Notes: generated by a model from the sequence alone, not told the origin. DNA of 64,000 bases from Geochorda sp036562495 (GCA_036562495.1 DATCKA010000144.1:1-64000), one strand, 5' to 3'. Counted from the stretch's first letter, positions 22,715-31,498 are shown. Program-made: numbers and translations.

Positions 22715-23185
22715 ATGGCGTTGCGCGAGTGGCTGCTGTCGCCATGGGTCTCCGTCGCCTTGCTCACACTGGTGCCCTGGATCGAGCTGAGGGGCAGCAT
22801 TCCGTTGGGACTGGCATGGGAGCTGCCCTGGCCCGGGGTCTTCCTTCTGGCGACAGCTTCCAACGCGCTCCTCTTCTGGCCGGTCTGGCTGGTGCTCCAC
22901 TTCGGGTATGAGCGACTCCTGCGCCGCACCGTCGTCGGCCGGCTCGTGGAACGGGTGCGCGAGCGCGGACACGATCTGGTGGAGCGCTACGGCGCCGTGG
23001 GGCTCGCGCTGTTCGTGGCGGTGCCGCTGCCGGGGACGGGCGCATACGCAGGGACGGCCCTGGCCTTCCTGATGGGCATCCCACCAGTCCGGGCCTTCGT
23101 CGCGATCAGCGCCGGAGTACTGTCCGCCGGGATCGTCGTGATGCTGATCAGCACCGGGGTTCTGGCAGGGTTGCGCTTGTTGTGA
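22715..23185 (+). CDS. small membrane protein of the small multidrug export (Sm_multidrug_ex) family
   Basis: The 156-residue protein has four hydrophobic segments, the family-typical PWIELRGSIPLG near residue 22 and VPLPGTGAYAGTALAFL near 104. Many relatives carry the name small multi-drug export protein, but a transport function is poorly established. ATG 22715 follows GGAAGGGA by 5 bases; an upstream in-frame ATG at 22652 is less supported. It is divergent from the MFS gene and is followed by a possible terminator before rnfC. Confidence 0.82.
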   Translation: MALREWLLSPWVSVALLTLVPWIELRGSIPLGLAWELPWPGVFLLATASNALLFWPVWLVLHFGYERLLRRTVVGRLVERVRERGHDLVERYGAVGLALFVAVPLPGTGAYAGTALAFLMGIPPVRAFVAISAGVLSAGIVVMLISTGVLAGLRLL

Positions 23186-23252
23186 CGGGCGGCCACGGGC
23201 GTCAGGACATCTTTACCTTGATCGCCCCAACGGCGGGCGCGAGACTGGGACC

Positions 23253-23284
23253 GAGCGGGGCTAGGCGCCCGGGCTCTCTTTTTC
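23253..23284 (+). terminator. probable Rho-independent terminator before rnf operon
   Basis: An imperfect GC-rich inverted repeat (GAGCGGGG ... CCCGGGCTC) is followed directly by TCTTTTT. This is the clearest T-run hairpin in the window and separates the small membrane protein gene from rnfC. The stem has internal mismatches. Confidence 0.5.
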
Positions 23285-23338
23285 GTTGCGATTGATAGTG
23301 AAGGTGAGCACTAGCACGTCATCCCGTGGGAGGGTGGC

Positions 23339-24694
23339 ATGGTGCGCATGAAAGGTGGTGCCCCGGCCCTGGCCGTCGCGGCGGCCGAGACGCTGCAGGC
23401 TCCGTCCTCGCGTCTCGTCATCACCGGCCGGCAAGGCCCCTCGGCATCTGGGCCGGTGCGGGTCAAGCGCGGCGACCGGGTCCACGCCGGTCAGGTCCTC
23501 TTCGGGCCGGAGCCAGGGGAAGATGGCGCGGGGTTGGTCCCGGTCCACAGCCCTGTCTCCGGTAAGGTCGTCGACGTCCAACCGGCGCCGGGGCCCGACG
23601 GCGAGATGGTCCCGGCGGTGACGGTGGAGGTCGACGAGCTCGGCGAGCGGGTCGAGCCGCTGGCCCGTCCATGGGAGCCGACGCAGCCTGGGCAGTGGCC
23701 GGCCGCGGAGTTGCGGCGTTTCCTGCGGACGGCGGGAGTCGACGGTGCTGCGTGCCCGGGCCAGGGGCCCCTCTACGAGCGGCTCGAGCAAGGGCTCGAC
23801 GGCGGAGTCCTGGTGGTCAACGCGGTCGGCTGCGAGCCGGGGCTGCCCAGCGAGATGTTGGTGGCGGGTGCCTACCCCCAGGCCGCGTTGCTGGGGGCCG
23901 CCGCCCTGGGTCGGGCAGCGGGCGCCAGCCGTGTGCTGGTGGCGGTGCACCGGGGAGGGCCTGCTGACGAGGCGCTCACCCGGGCGCTGGCCGAGCAGGC
24001 CGAGCTCCGGACGGGATCGATGCCGGTCGAGATCGTGCGCCTGGCTGACGTCGACTGGTTTTGGGTGCCCGTCTTGCTGGCGCGTGAGGCGCTGGCCGCC
24101 GCCGGCATCCGCAGGCGAGGGGGCCGGTCCGGCGAGCCGTCTCCTCCGATGATGGTCGAGTCGGCTGCCACGGCTGTGGCGGCCGGGGAGGCACTGCTGG
24201 AGGGGTGGCCCGTCACCGAGCGGCTCGTGACCGTCTCGGAGCAGGGGCGCCTGCGCGCGGTGCGGGTGCCCATCGGCACACCGGTGGCCTCGCTGCTGCA
24301 GGGGCACGGTGAGCAGGAGACGAGCGAGACCCCCGTGCTGGTCCTCGTAGGCGGGCCGTTGCAGGGGGCGTGCGTGCCGGACCTGCAGGTACCGGTGACC
24401 AAGTCGGTCTCGGCTATCACCGCCATGCCGCCTGCCATGCACTTCCGACCCGAGGCGGCCTGCATCCGGTGTGGTCGCTGCGTCGAGGCATGCCCGGTAG
24501 GCCTGCTCCCTCTTTACATCGCGCGTGCCGCGGCCGCGGGGCAGATGGCCGAGGCACGGGCCCTGGGAGCGCGGGAGTGCCTGGAGTGCGGCGCCTGCAC
24601 GGTGCTGTGTCCCTCCTATCGGCCGCTGCTTCAATGGATCCGCCTGGCCAAGTACGGGCGTGCCCGACGGCCGGGCAACGGGGGTGACCTCTGA
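23339..24694 (+). CDS. rnfC: Rnf complex subunit RnfC
   Basis: The 451-residue protein is the RnfC-type peripheral subunit that links NAD(H) to the membrane complex. An N-terminal biotinyl-lipoyl-like barrel (KRGDRVHAGQVLFG, HSPVSGKV) precedes the NADH/FMN Rossmann domain (VNAVGCEPG). Two C-terminal [4Fe-4S] sites follow: C375, C378, C381, C385 and C414, C417, C420, C424. ATG 23339 has GGGAGG 5 bases upstream. The gene opens a tightly packed operon and shares one base with the next gene (TGATG). Rnf couples reduced ferredoxin oxidation and NAD+ reduction to Na+ or H+ export. Confidence 0.95.
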   Translation: MVRMKGGAPALAVAAAETLQAPSSRLVITGRQGPSASGPVRVKRGDRVHAGQVLFGPEPGEDGAGLVPVHSPVSGKVVDVQPAPGPDGEMVPAVTVEVDELGERVEPLARPWEPTQPGQWPAAELRRFLRTAGVDGAACPGQGPLYERLEQGLDGGVLVVNAVGCEPGLPSEMLVAGAYPQAALLGAAALGRAAGASRVLVAVHRGGPADEALTRALAEQAELRTGSMPVEIVRLADVDWFWVPVLLAREALAAAGIRRRGGRSGEPSPPMMVESAATAVAAGEALLEGWPVTERLVTVSEQGRLRAVRVPIGTPVASLLQGHGEQETSETPVLVLVGGPLQGACVPDLQVPVTKSVSAITAMPPAMHFRPEAACIRCGRCVEACPVGLLPLYIARAAAAGQMAEARALGARECLECGACTVLCPSYRPLLQWIRLAKYGRARRPGNGGDL

Positions 24695-26199
24695 TGGCCA
24701 GGGCGACGCCCCTGCAAGCCTCCTTGCTGATCCAGCCGGCCCCGCACGTGCACGCCCGGGAGGCCTCCCTCGATCGCATGCTGGGGATGAGCCTGATCGC
24801 CGTCTCGGTGCCGACCGTGGCGGCCATCGTGCGATACGGGGCTCCGGCCGTGGGTGTGCTGGCCGCCGCCATCGCGGGTGCGCTCATCGCCGAGGCCCTG
24901 TGCTGCCTCGCCCGGGGTGAGCGGCTCACATCCCGGGCGTGGATGGCGTCGCTGCTGACAGGGATCCTGTTGGGCCTCACCCTGCCCCCCTCCATGCCCC
25001 TGTGGATGGTGGTAGTGGGCGGCGTCGTGGCAGTGGGGCTGGGCAAGCACGTCTTCGGGGGGCTGGGGCAAAACATCTTCAACCCGGCGCTGGTAGGCCA
25101 CGTCTTCCTCCTGGCCAGCTTCGCCGCCACCGTCTCTGCCGGCTGGGCCGGGCAGCAGCCCGTGCTGGCCCTGGCCCGCCAGGGCGAGGTCGTACCGGAC
25201 CACCTCCCGCTGCTCTGGCAGGGAGGGCCGGGACCGCTAGGGGCCGCGTCGCCCCTGGCCACCTACGTCGCGGCGGTGTTGATGCTGGGCTGGCGGCTGG
25301 GACGCTGGATGGCGCCGGCCGGCTTCTTCGTCGGCAGCGCGGTGCTGGCGATGGCGCTGGGCTGGGACCCGGTCTTCCACTGGTTGGTCGGGCTCGCGCC
25401 CCTGACCGTCGCCTTCTTCGTGCACGACCCCGTCACCACCCCGGTGGGGGCCGGAGGGCAGCTGCTCTTCGGGGTCGGGGTCGGCCTGCTGACGGTCTTG
25501 TTGCGCATCTACGGCTCCTACGTGGAGGGCGCCGCGTTCGCGGTCCTCGTGATGAACGCGCTCACCCCTCTCATCAACCGGATGTCGGTCGCCTGGAGTC
25601 GTCGCCGACTCCAAGCGCTGCGGGAGGCGAGGCCTTTGAAGGTGTCGACGCAGGCGCAGTGGGCCCGCGATCTGCGCTCCGTGCTGGTGTTGGTCGTGGT
25701 GACCGCCGTCTCCGGCGCGTTGCTGGCTACGTTCTACCAGGCCATGTCGCCGATCATCGCGTCACGCCAGCAGGCGCGAGCCATCGAGGTAGGGCTCAAG
25801 GGGATCCTGCCTGAGGCGGCCAGCTTCGAGCAGGTGGCTGAGGTGGACGGGACCCCCATCTACGAGGCCCGGGACGCCACAGGTCGCCCGCTGGGCCTGG
25901 CGCTGTTCGTGGATGCTCAGGGCTACGGCGGGCCCATTCGGCTGGCCGTCGGGATCGACATGGAGGCGCAGCGGCTCATCGGCGTGCGGGTGGTAGAGCA
26001 GTCCGAGACGCCGGGGCTCGGCAGCCGCATCACCGAGGAGGCCTTCCTCGCGCAGTTCGAGGGCAAGTCGATGGACGACCCCTTCATGCCGGGTGAGGAC
26101 ATCCAGGCCATATCGGGCGCCACCATCTCCACCATGGGCGTGGCCGACGGCGTCTACGCCGCCATCGAGATGGCTCGCGAGGCCTGGGAAGGGCGGTGA
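24694..26199 (+). CDS. rnfD/rnfG: fused RnfD-RnfG subunit of the Rnf complex
   Basis: The 501-residue protein is RnfD (about 1-325, some nine membrane segments, with GLGQNIFNPALVGH and the DPVTTP loop at T248/T249) joined in frame to RnfG (about 330-501). RnfG contributes one membrane anchor (RSVLVLVVVTAVSGALL) and an FMN-binding domain with QSETPGLGSR and SGATIST. T477 in SGAT is the expected covalent FMN site; the RnfD-side attachment residue is less certain. The two proteins are separate in well-studied Rnf complexes. There is no stop or frameshift between them. The ATG at 24694 overlaps the rnfC stop. A downstream apbE supplies the flavin transferase. Confidence 0.92.
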   Translation: MARATPLQASLLIQPAPHVHAREASLDRMLGMSLIAVSVPTVAAIVRYGAPAVGVLAAAIAGALIAEALCCLARGERLTSRAWMASLLTGILLGLTLPPSMPLWMVVVGGVVAVGLGKHVFGGLGQNIFNPALVGHVFLLASFAATVSAGWAGQQPVLALARQGEVVPDHLPLLWQGGPGPLGAASPLATYVAAVLMLGWRLGRWMAPAGFFVGSAVLAMALGWDPVFHWLVGLAPLTVAFFVHDPVTTPVGAGGQLLFGVGVGLLTVLLRIYGSYVEGAAFAVLVMNALTPLINRMSVAWSRRRLQALREARPLKVSTQAQWARDLRSVLVLVVVTAVSGALLATFYQAMSPIIASRQQARAIEVGLKGILPEAASFEQVAEVDGTPIYEARDATGRPLGLALFVDAQGYGGPIRLAVGIDMEAQRLIGVRVVEQSETPGLGSRITEEAFLAQFEGKSMDDPFMPGEDIQAISGATISTMGVADGVYAAIEMAREAWEGR

Positions 26200-26204
26200 G
26201 CCTC

Positions 26205-26894
26205 ATGAGCCGCCAATCGGTGCGGGTACTGGCCCAGGACGTCTTCCGCGGCATCTGGCCGGAGAACCCGCCCCTGCGCATGCTCATCGGGATGTGCCCG
26301 GTGCTGGCCATCACCACCGCAGCCATCAACGGCCTCATCATGGGCATCGCGGTCACGGCGGTGCTGCTGATGACGGGGCTGGTGGTGTCGGCCCTGCGAC
26401 GGGTGATCCCTGACGACGTGCGCATGCCGGTCTTCGTGGTCGTCATCGCCACGGCCGTCACGGTGACGGATCTGCTGCTGGCCGGCCTGGTGCCGGCGGT
26501 CCACGACGCACTGGGGATCTTCGTCCCGCTCATCGTGGTCAACTGCATCATCTTCGCGAGGGCCGAGGCCTTCGCCTCCAAGCACCCGGTCCCCCGCGCC
26601 CTCGCCGACGGGTTGGGCATGGGCATCGGGGAGATCTGGGGGCTCACCCTCGTCGCCTCCATCCGGGAGGTGCTGGGTAACGGCACGTTCTTCGGCTATC
26701 CGGTACTGGCGGCGGGCCTGGAGCCCATCCGCGTCTTCAGCATGCCGCCTGGGGCCTTCATCACCCTCGGGGTGCTGGTGGCCACCCTCAACTGGGCGAC
26801 GAAGGCGTATCGAGAGGCAGCGGCTCGGCGGGCCGCCGGGCGCGTGACCGGCGTCGTGGCGAGCGGTGCGGTGGCAGGGGGCGGTGGCCGATGA
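26205..26894 (+). CDS. rnfE: Rnf complex subunit RnfE
   Basis: The 229-residue membrane protein has six segments. C31 (GMCPVL) and C114 (VVNCII) are the conserved cysteines that, with those of RnfA, hold a membrane [2Fe-2S] cluster. The RAEAFAS block and GIGEIWGLT are typical of RnfE. A GTG at 26196 overlapping the previous stop (GTGA) is an alternative start; ATG 26205 leaves a more usual gap after GGAAGGG. The C-terminus ends in a Gly/Ala-rich tail. Its stop overlaps the rnfA start by four bases. Confidence 0.93.
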   Translation: MSRQSVRVLAQDVFRGIWPENPPLRMLIGMCPVLAITTAAINGLIMGIAVTAVLLMTGLVVSALRRVIPDDVRMPVFVVVIATAVTVTDLLLAGLVPAVHDALGIFVPLIVVNCIIFARAEAFASKHPVPRALADGLGMGIGEIWGLTLVASIREVLGNGTFFGYPVLAAGLEPIRVFSMPPGAFITLGVLVATLNWATKAYREAAARRAAGRVTGVVASGAVAGGGGR

Positions 26895-27469
26895 AGTGGA
26901 TCTTGCTGCTGGTCAGCTCGGCCCTGGTCAACAACATCACGCTGGTGCGCTTCCTGGGCACCTGCCCCTTCCTGGGCATGAGCCGCAGCATCAAGACCGG
27001 TGCGAGCATGGGCCTGGCCACCACCTTCGTGCTGGTCGGCGCCGGGGCGGTGAGCTGGCTGGTCGATCGCCTGGTCCTGCAGCCGCTCGACCTGGGGTAC
27101 CTGCGCACGCTGGCCTTCATCCTGGTCATCGCGGTGTTCGTCCAGTTCCTGGAGATGGTGATCCGCAAGACCAACCGGGCGCTGTACGAGGCGTTTGGGA
27201 TCTACCTGGCCCTCATCACCACCAACTGTGCCGTGCTGGGGCTGGCGCTGATGGCCTCCGACCGGGCCTACGACCTGGTGGAGACGATGGTCTTCGGCCT
27301 GGGCACGGGGCTGGGCTTCACCCTGGCCCTGGTGCTGATGGCGGCCATCCGGGAGGAGCTGGCCTACGCCCGGGTACCCGGCGTCTTCGAGGGCACGCCG
27401 CTGGCGCTGGTCATCGCCGGGCTCCTGTCCCTGTCGTTCATGGGGTTCGCAGGGCTCGTGCCGCTGTGA
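26891..27469 (+). CDS. rnfA: Rnf complex subunit RnfA
   Basis: The 192-residue integral membrane subunit has six hydrophobic segments. C25 (GTCPFLG) and C113 (TTNCAVLG) are the family cysteines that pair with RnfE's to bind the intramembrane [2Fe-2S] cluster. NNITLVRFLG at the N-terminus and the near-full-length match make the call secure. The start forms ATGA with the rnfE stop. A 61-base gap then separates it from rnfB, the largest in the operon. Confidence 0.95.
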   Translation: MKWILLLVSSALVNNITLVRFLGTCPFLGMSRSIKTGASMGLATTFVLVGAGAVSWLVDRLVLQPLDLGYLRTLAFILVIAVFVQFLEMVIRKTNRALYEAFGIYLALITTNCAVLGLALMASDRAYDLVETMVFGLGTGLGFTLALVLMAAIREELAYARVPGVFEGTPLALVIAGLLSLSFMGFAGLVPL

Positions 27470-27530
27470 GCCCGGGGCTGGCTTGGGTGAGCATGAGGGA
27501 GACGGGCCAGGGAAGAGAGGTCGCGATGCC

Positions 27531-28400
27531 ATGATCGAGGGGATCTTGCGGGCCGTCGGGATGCTGGGGTCCCTGGGCCTGCTCTTCGGTATCGGGCTGG
27601 TGCTGGCCGGGCGATTTCTCAGGGTCGAGGAGGATCCAAGGCTGGGCCAGGTCATGGAGAGCCTGCCCGGGGCCAACTGCGGGGCGTGCGGCTTCTCCGG
27701 GTGCAGTGGCTTCGCACGGGCGCTCATCGGCGGCAGTGTCCCCGTGAGCGGGTGCCGGGCGGGTGGCGATGCGACCGCTCGGCGACTCGCCGAAATCCTG
27801 GGGCAGCGGGTCGAGACGACCGGTCGCCGGGTAGCCCGGGTGCTGTGCGGGGGAGGACGGCAGGTCGCGCTGACTCGGGCTGCCTACGACGGCGTGCAGG
27901 ACTGCCGCGCCGCCGATGCGCTGGGCGGTGGCCCCAAGGGCTGCCCCCAGGGGTGCCTGGGCTTCGGCACCTGCGTCGAGACATGCCCCTTCGACGCCCT
28001 GTCGATGGGCCCCGATGGGCTCCCCGTCGTCGACGAGGAGCGGTGCACGGGCTGCGGGCTGTGCGAACTGGTCTGCCCGAGGGGCGTCATCCGCGTCATG
28101 CCGGCGACGGCCTCTTACGTGCGGTGCGTCTCGACGATGCCGGGCAAGTTCGTGCGCCAGGTCTGCGAGGCCGGGTGCATCGGTTGCCGGATCTGCGAGC
28201 GCACCTGCGAGAAGGGTGCCATCCGGGTGACCGACAACCTGGCCGTCATCGACCCCGCGCTCTGCGACAGCTGCGGTCGCTGCGCCGAGAAGTGCCCCAC
28301 TCACGCCATCGCCATCGTCGGGGTCGGCGCGGAGGTGGCGCAGGCAGCCACGGCCACGGGGAGCGCTGACATGCGCGCCGACGGGGTCGGCCGGGCATGA
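27531..28400 (+). CDS. rnfB: Rnf complex ferredoxin-type subunit RnfB
   Basis: The 289-residue subunit receives electrons from ferredoxin. One N-terminal membrane anchor is followed by a four-cysteine Fe-S domain (C50, C53, C58 in NCGACGFSGC, plus a later GC). A chain of ferredoxin motifs comes next: KGCPQGCLGFGTCVETC, CTGCGLCELVC, CIGCRICERTC and CDSCGRCAEKC, so about six clusters in total. ATG 27531 was chosen because GGAAGAGAGG precedes it and the anchor starts at once; an upstream in-frame start (27483) would add charged residues. The stop overlaps the apbE start (ATGA). Confidence 0.94.
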   Translation: MIEGILRAVGMLGSLGLLFGIGLVLAGRFLRVEEDPRLGQVMESLPGANCGACGFSGCSGFARALIGGSVPVSGCRAGGDATARRLAEILGQRVETTGRRVARVLCGGGRQVALTRAAYDGVQDCRAADALGGGPKGCPQGCLGFGTCVETCPFDALSMGPDGLPVVDEERCTGCGLCELVCPRGVIRVMPATASYVRCVSTMPGKFVRQVCEAGCIGCRICERTCEKGAIRVTDNLAVIDPALCDSCGRCAEKCPTHAIAIVGVGAEVAQAATATGSADMRADGVGRA

Positions 28401-29464
28401 GACGGCCGCTGGCGGCCGGCCTGCTAGCGGCCGGCGCGCTGGTGGCCCTGGGTTGCACGGCCGTGCTGGGCGCCCGTGGGTGGCCGTGGCCGTCGCCGAC
28501 GGCCGGCACACGACAGGACCTCGAGGTGGTCCGGCGAGCCGGCTTCGCCATGGGCACGTTCGTGCAGGTGGTGGCGGCGGGGCCGGGCGCCCAGGCGGCC
28601 GCAGACGCTGCGCTGCAAGAGATCGAGCGCCTCGAGCGGCTACTCGATCGCTTCGATCCGGCGAGCCCGGTCTCGGCCATCAACGCCCAGGCCGGTCGCG
28701 GCCTCGTCGAGGTGCCGGCCGAGGTGGGGGAGGTCGTCGCACTGGCGCTCGACATCGCGCGCCGCACCGGTGGCGCCTTCGATCCGACCGTCGCGCCGCT
28801 CGTCGACCTGTGGGGTTTCGGTTCGGTGGGGCAAGGGGAGCCGCCCAGCCGCCCACCATCGCCGCAGGCCATCGAGCAGGTGCGCCGGCAGGTGGACTAC
28901 ACGGCCGTACGGCTCGAGCGAGAGGGCGACGTCGTCCGCGTCGGGCTGACGAGAGCGGGGATGGCGCTCGACCTGGGGGGCATCGCCAAGGGGTACGCGG
29001 CCGACCGTGCTGTGGCTGTCCTGCGGGCCGGCGGCGTCTCGAGCGCGCTGGTCGACGTCGGAGGGGAGGTCGCCGTGCTGGGCGGTCGCCCTGCCACCGC
29101 TGGGAGCCGCAAGGGTGGCGAGAGCTGGCGTGTCGGGATCCGGCACCCGAGAGACCCTCAGGGGTTGCTGACAACGCTCGAGCTCACCACCGGCGCGGTG
29201 GCCACGTCGGGCGACTACGAGCGCTTCTTCGAGTGGGAGGGCCGCCGCTACCATCACCTGATCGACCCCCGCACGGGCTGGCCGGCGACGGGGCTCATCT
29301 CGGTGAGCGTGCTGCACGAGTCGGCTGCGGTGGCCGATGCCCTGGCCACGGCTGTCATGGTGCTGGGCCCCCACCGGGGGCAGGCGCTGGTGCGTGAGTG
29401 GCCGGGGGCACAGGCCCTCCTTGTCGATGAGTCGTTGCGCGTGACGCGGGTGCAGGGGCCGTGA
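28397..29464 (+). CDS. apbE: FAD:protein FMN transferase ApbE
   Basis: The 355-residue protein has an N-terminal hydrophobic export segment with a cysteine at 20 (VALGC). This is an imperfect lipobox, so lipidation is uncertain. The ApbE core follows, with MGTFVQVV near 52, VDLWGFG near 138, LGGIAKGYAAD near 196, VDVGGEV near 223 and DPRTGWPATG near 292. The enzyme attaches FMN to threonine in SGAT-type motifs outside the membrane. The RnfD-RnfG fusion two genes away is the obvious substrate. Four-base overlaps at both ends (ATGA with rnfB, GTGA with the next gene) place it in the rnf operon. Confidence 0.94.
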   Translation: MRRPLAAGLLAAGALVALGCTAVLGARGWPWPSPTAGTRQDLEVVRRAGFAMGTFVQVVAAGPGAQAAADAALQEIERLERLLDRFDPASPVSAINAQAGRGLVEVPAEVGEVVALALDIARRTGGAFDPTVAPLVDLWGFGSVGQGEPPSRPPSPQAIEQVRRQVDYTAVRLEREGDVVRVGLTRAGMALDLGGIAKGYAADRAVAVLRAGGVSSALVDVGGEVAVLGGRPATAGSRKGGESWRVGIRHPRDPQGLLTTLELTTGAVATSGDYERFFEWEGRRYHHLIDPRTGWPATGLISVSVLHESAAVADALATAVMVLGPHRGQALVREWPGAQALLVDESLRVTRVQGP

Positions 29465-30444
29465 GCGCCTCCCGCCGCGTCGCGCTCTTCGCCTGTCTGC
29501 TGGCCCTCTCCCTAGCCCTCTACGTGGTCGAACGCTGGTTGCCCCCGCCTCCCGTCCCCGGAGCCCACCTTGGACTGGCCAACGGCGTCATGCTGCTGGT
29601 GCTGTGGCAGTGGGGCACGAGGGCGGCCGCGGGCTTCGGCGCCTGCCGGGTGCTGGCGGCCGCGTTGTTGAGCGGGCGGCTGGGAGGGCCTGGCTTTTGG
29701 ATGTCGGTGGCCGGGGCGGCGGCCAGCCTGGCCGTAATGGGCCTGGCCCGCGCGTGGGCCCGAAGAGGGTCCGACCGGCTCGTCCTGTTGAGCGTGGTCG
29801 GAGGGGTAGCCCACAACCTGGGCCAGCTGACGGCGTTTCGCGTGCTGGTCCACGCGGGCGGGGTCGGCTGGCTGATGACGGCACTGGTACCGCTGGGGGC
29901 CCTGGCGGGCCTGTTGGTCGGAGTGGCGGCCCGAAGGCTCTTGCCCGGCTTCGAGCGCGTGGTGGGCGCGGCCTCTCGTAGTGTCGCGTCGGCGCTCGAG
30001 GGATCCGCTCCACGACGGCGCGCGTGGGCCGGTTCTGAGGCGATGGGGCTGGGTGCGGCGGTGATGCTGTTGCTGGCCATGGCGGCGAGCGCCGGCGGCG
30101 GCCGCCTGGTCTGGGCCGCGTTCGGCGGAGTGCCTGTGCAGGGCCGACCGGCGGTGCTCGTGGAGGTGGCGGGGCGACCCCCGCTCGTCTGGCCCCTGGA
30201 CGAGGACCGGGTGGAGCGACTCGAAGCCGGTGGCGTCGAGATGGTGCTGGAGGTCCGGGACGGCCGCGTCCGCGTCGAGCGGTCCACGTGTCCCGAGCGC
30301 TGGTGCGTGCGGACGGGCTGGATCGACCGGCCCGGGCAGTCCGTCGTCTGCGTGCCGGCCAGGACCGTCGTCACGGTGGTGGCGGATGGGTCCGCCCCTC
30401 CGGGGGCATGGTCCCCCGGCGGTATCGACGCGGTCTCCCGGTGA
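29461..30444 (+). CDS. Gx transporter-family membrane domain fused to NusG domain II
   Basis: The 327-residue protein joins two Rnf/ApbE-associated families. Residues 1-about 165 form 4-5 membrane segments of the Gx transporter (heptaprenyl-diphosphate-synthase component I-like) family, with GAHLGLANGVML near 34. After another hydrophobic segment (about 198-212) comes a NusG-domain-II module (about 228-315), with STCPERWCVRTGWI and VVCVPARTVV. The latter family is usually a separate small membrane-anchored protein. Function is unknown. Context suggests a role in flavin or quinone handling beside Rnf. GTG 29461 overlaps the apbE stop, so it closes the operon. Confidence 0.78.
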   Translation: MSASRRVALFACLLALSLALYVVERWLPPPPVPGAHLGLANGVMLLVLWQWGTRAAAGFGACRVLAAALLSGRLGGPGFWMSVAGAAASLAVMGLARAWARRGSDRLVLLSVVGGVAHNLGQLTAFRVLVHAGGVGWLMTALVPLGALAGLLVGVAARRLLPGFERVVGAASRSVASALEGSAPRRRAWAGSEAMGLGAAVMLLLAMAASAGGGRLVWAAFGGVPVQGRPAVLVEVAGRPPLVWPLDEDRVERLEAGGVEMVLEVRDGRVRVERSTCPERWCVRTGWIDRPGQSVVCVPARTVVTVVADGSAPPGAWSPGGIDAVSR

Positions 30445-30514
30445 GGTGCAGGACGCCCGGCGTCCCGGCCCGAAGGCATCGCACCGACACGGCGGAGAGG
30501 AGGCCGGGAGCACC

Positions 30515-31372
30515 GTGCTCGAGCGTGAGCTGGGGCGCACCGGAGTGCTCATCCCTGCCCTGGGACAGGGCACCTGGCGCATCGGCGGAGGTGCCGACGA
30601 GGACAGGCAGGCCATCGAGGCGCTTCGTCTCGGCATCGAGCTGGGGCTCACCCTGATCGACACCGCGGAGATGTACGGCAACGGGCACGCCGAGCGGTTG
30701 GTCGGCGAGGCCATCCGGGACGTGCGGGACCGGGTCTTCGTGGTCACCAAGGTGCTGCCCAGCCACGCCTCCTACGACGGCGTGCTCCGGGCGGCCCGGC
30801 GCAGCCTGAGGCGGCTGGCCATCGACCGCATCGACCTCTATCTCCTCCACTGGCCCAGCGATCTCCATCCCATCGAGGAGACCATGCGGGCGATGCGGCG
30901 GCTGGTGGCCGACGGGTGGGTGCGCTTCGTCGGCGTCAGCAACTTCTCCGTCGAGCAGATGGAGCGCGCCCGCGAGGCGCTCGAGGACGTGCCCCTGGTC
31001 TGCAACCAGGTCTACTACTGGCTGGGGCAGCGAGCCGCAGAACTCCGGCTGTTGCCGGCGTGTGAGCGCCTGGGCATCACCCTGATGGCCTACTCGCCCC
31101 TCGGCTCGGGGCGCTTCCCGTCGCCGCACACGGCCCGTGGACGGGTCCTGGCCAGCGTGGCGGCGCGCTACGGCAAGACGCCGCACCAGGTCGCGCTCAA
31201 CTGGCTCGTCGGCAAGAGCCCGGCAGTGGTCGCCATTCCCAAGGCCTCTCGCCCGGAGCACGTGAGGGCCAACGCCGAGGCCGTGGGCTGGACGCTGGAG
31301 CAGGGGGATGTGGACGCATTGGAGGCCGCCTTCCCCTTGCCCCCTGACGACGAGCCCCTTCCGATGCTCTGA
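30515..31372 (+). CDS. aldo/keto reductase
   Basis: The 285-residue single-domain NAD(P)H-dependent oxidoreductase keeps the full catalytic tetrad: D49 (LIDTAEMYG), Y54, K79 (VVTKVLP) and H112 (LLHWPSD). The C-terminal cofactor motif is IPKASRPEHV. Substrate is not predictable. GTG 30515 was chosen because it opens the conserved LERELGRTG strand, with GGGAG 4 and GGAGG 11 bases upstream. It follows the Rnf operon by 70 bases with no obvious terminator and could be read through. Confidence 0.9.
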   Translation: MLERELGRTGVLIPALGQGTWRIGGGADEDRQAIEALRLGIELGLTLIDTAEMYGNGHAERLVGEAIRDVRDRVFVVTKVLPSHASYDGVLRAARRSLRRLAIDRIDLYLLHWPSDLHPIEETMRAMRRLVADGWVRFVGVSNFSVEQMERAREALEDVPLVCNQVYYWLGQRAAELRLLPACERLGITLMAYSPLGSGRFPSPHTARGRVLASVAARYGKTPHQVALNWLVGKSPAVVAIPKASRPEHVRANAEAVGWTLEQGDVDALEAAFPLPPDDEPLPML

Positions 31373-31400
31373 CTGCCGGCCGGCCTCGAGAGCCCGCGAA

Positions 31401-31418
31401 CGCGCCCGAGCGGGCGCG
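31401..31418 (+). terminator. short GC hairpin after aldo/keto reductase
   Basis: CGCGCCC-GAGC-GGGCGCG forms a perfect 7-bp stem 28 bases after the stop codon, with no T tract. In such GC-rich DNA this may be chance. Confidence 0.3.
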
Positions 31419-31469
31419 GCCGACACGTCATGGCCCGTCTGGCCGGGGCGGCGGCAGCGCTGCGAGTCC

Positions 31470-31498
31470 TTGCCAGAGGTCGCCGCGATAGTTACACT
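31470..31498 (+). promoter_or_regulatory. sigma-A-type promoter of the C39 cassette
   Basis: TTGCCA (31470-31475) and TACACT (31493-31498) are separated by exactly 17 bases, and the region around the -10 is unusually AT-rich for this window. Transcription would start near 31505, about 75 bases before the C39 gene. It implies the following cassette is its own transcription unit. Confidence 0.55.
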
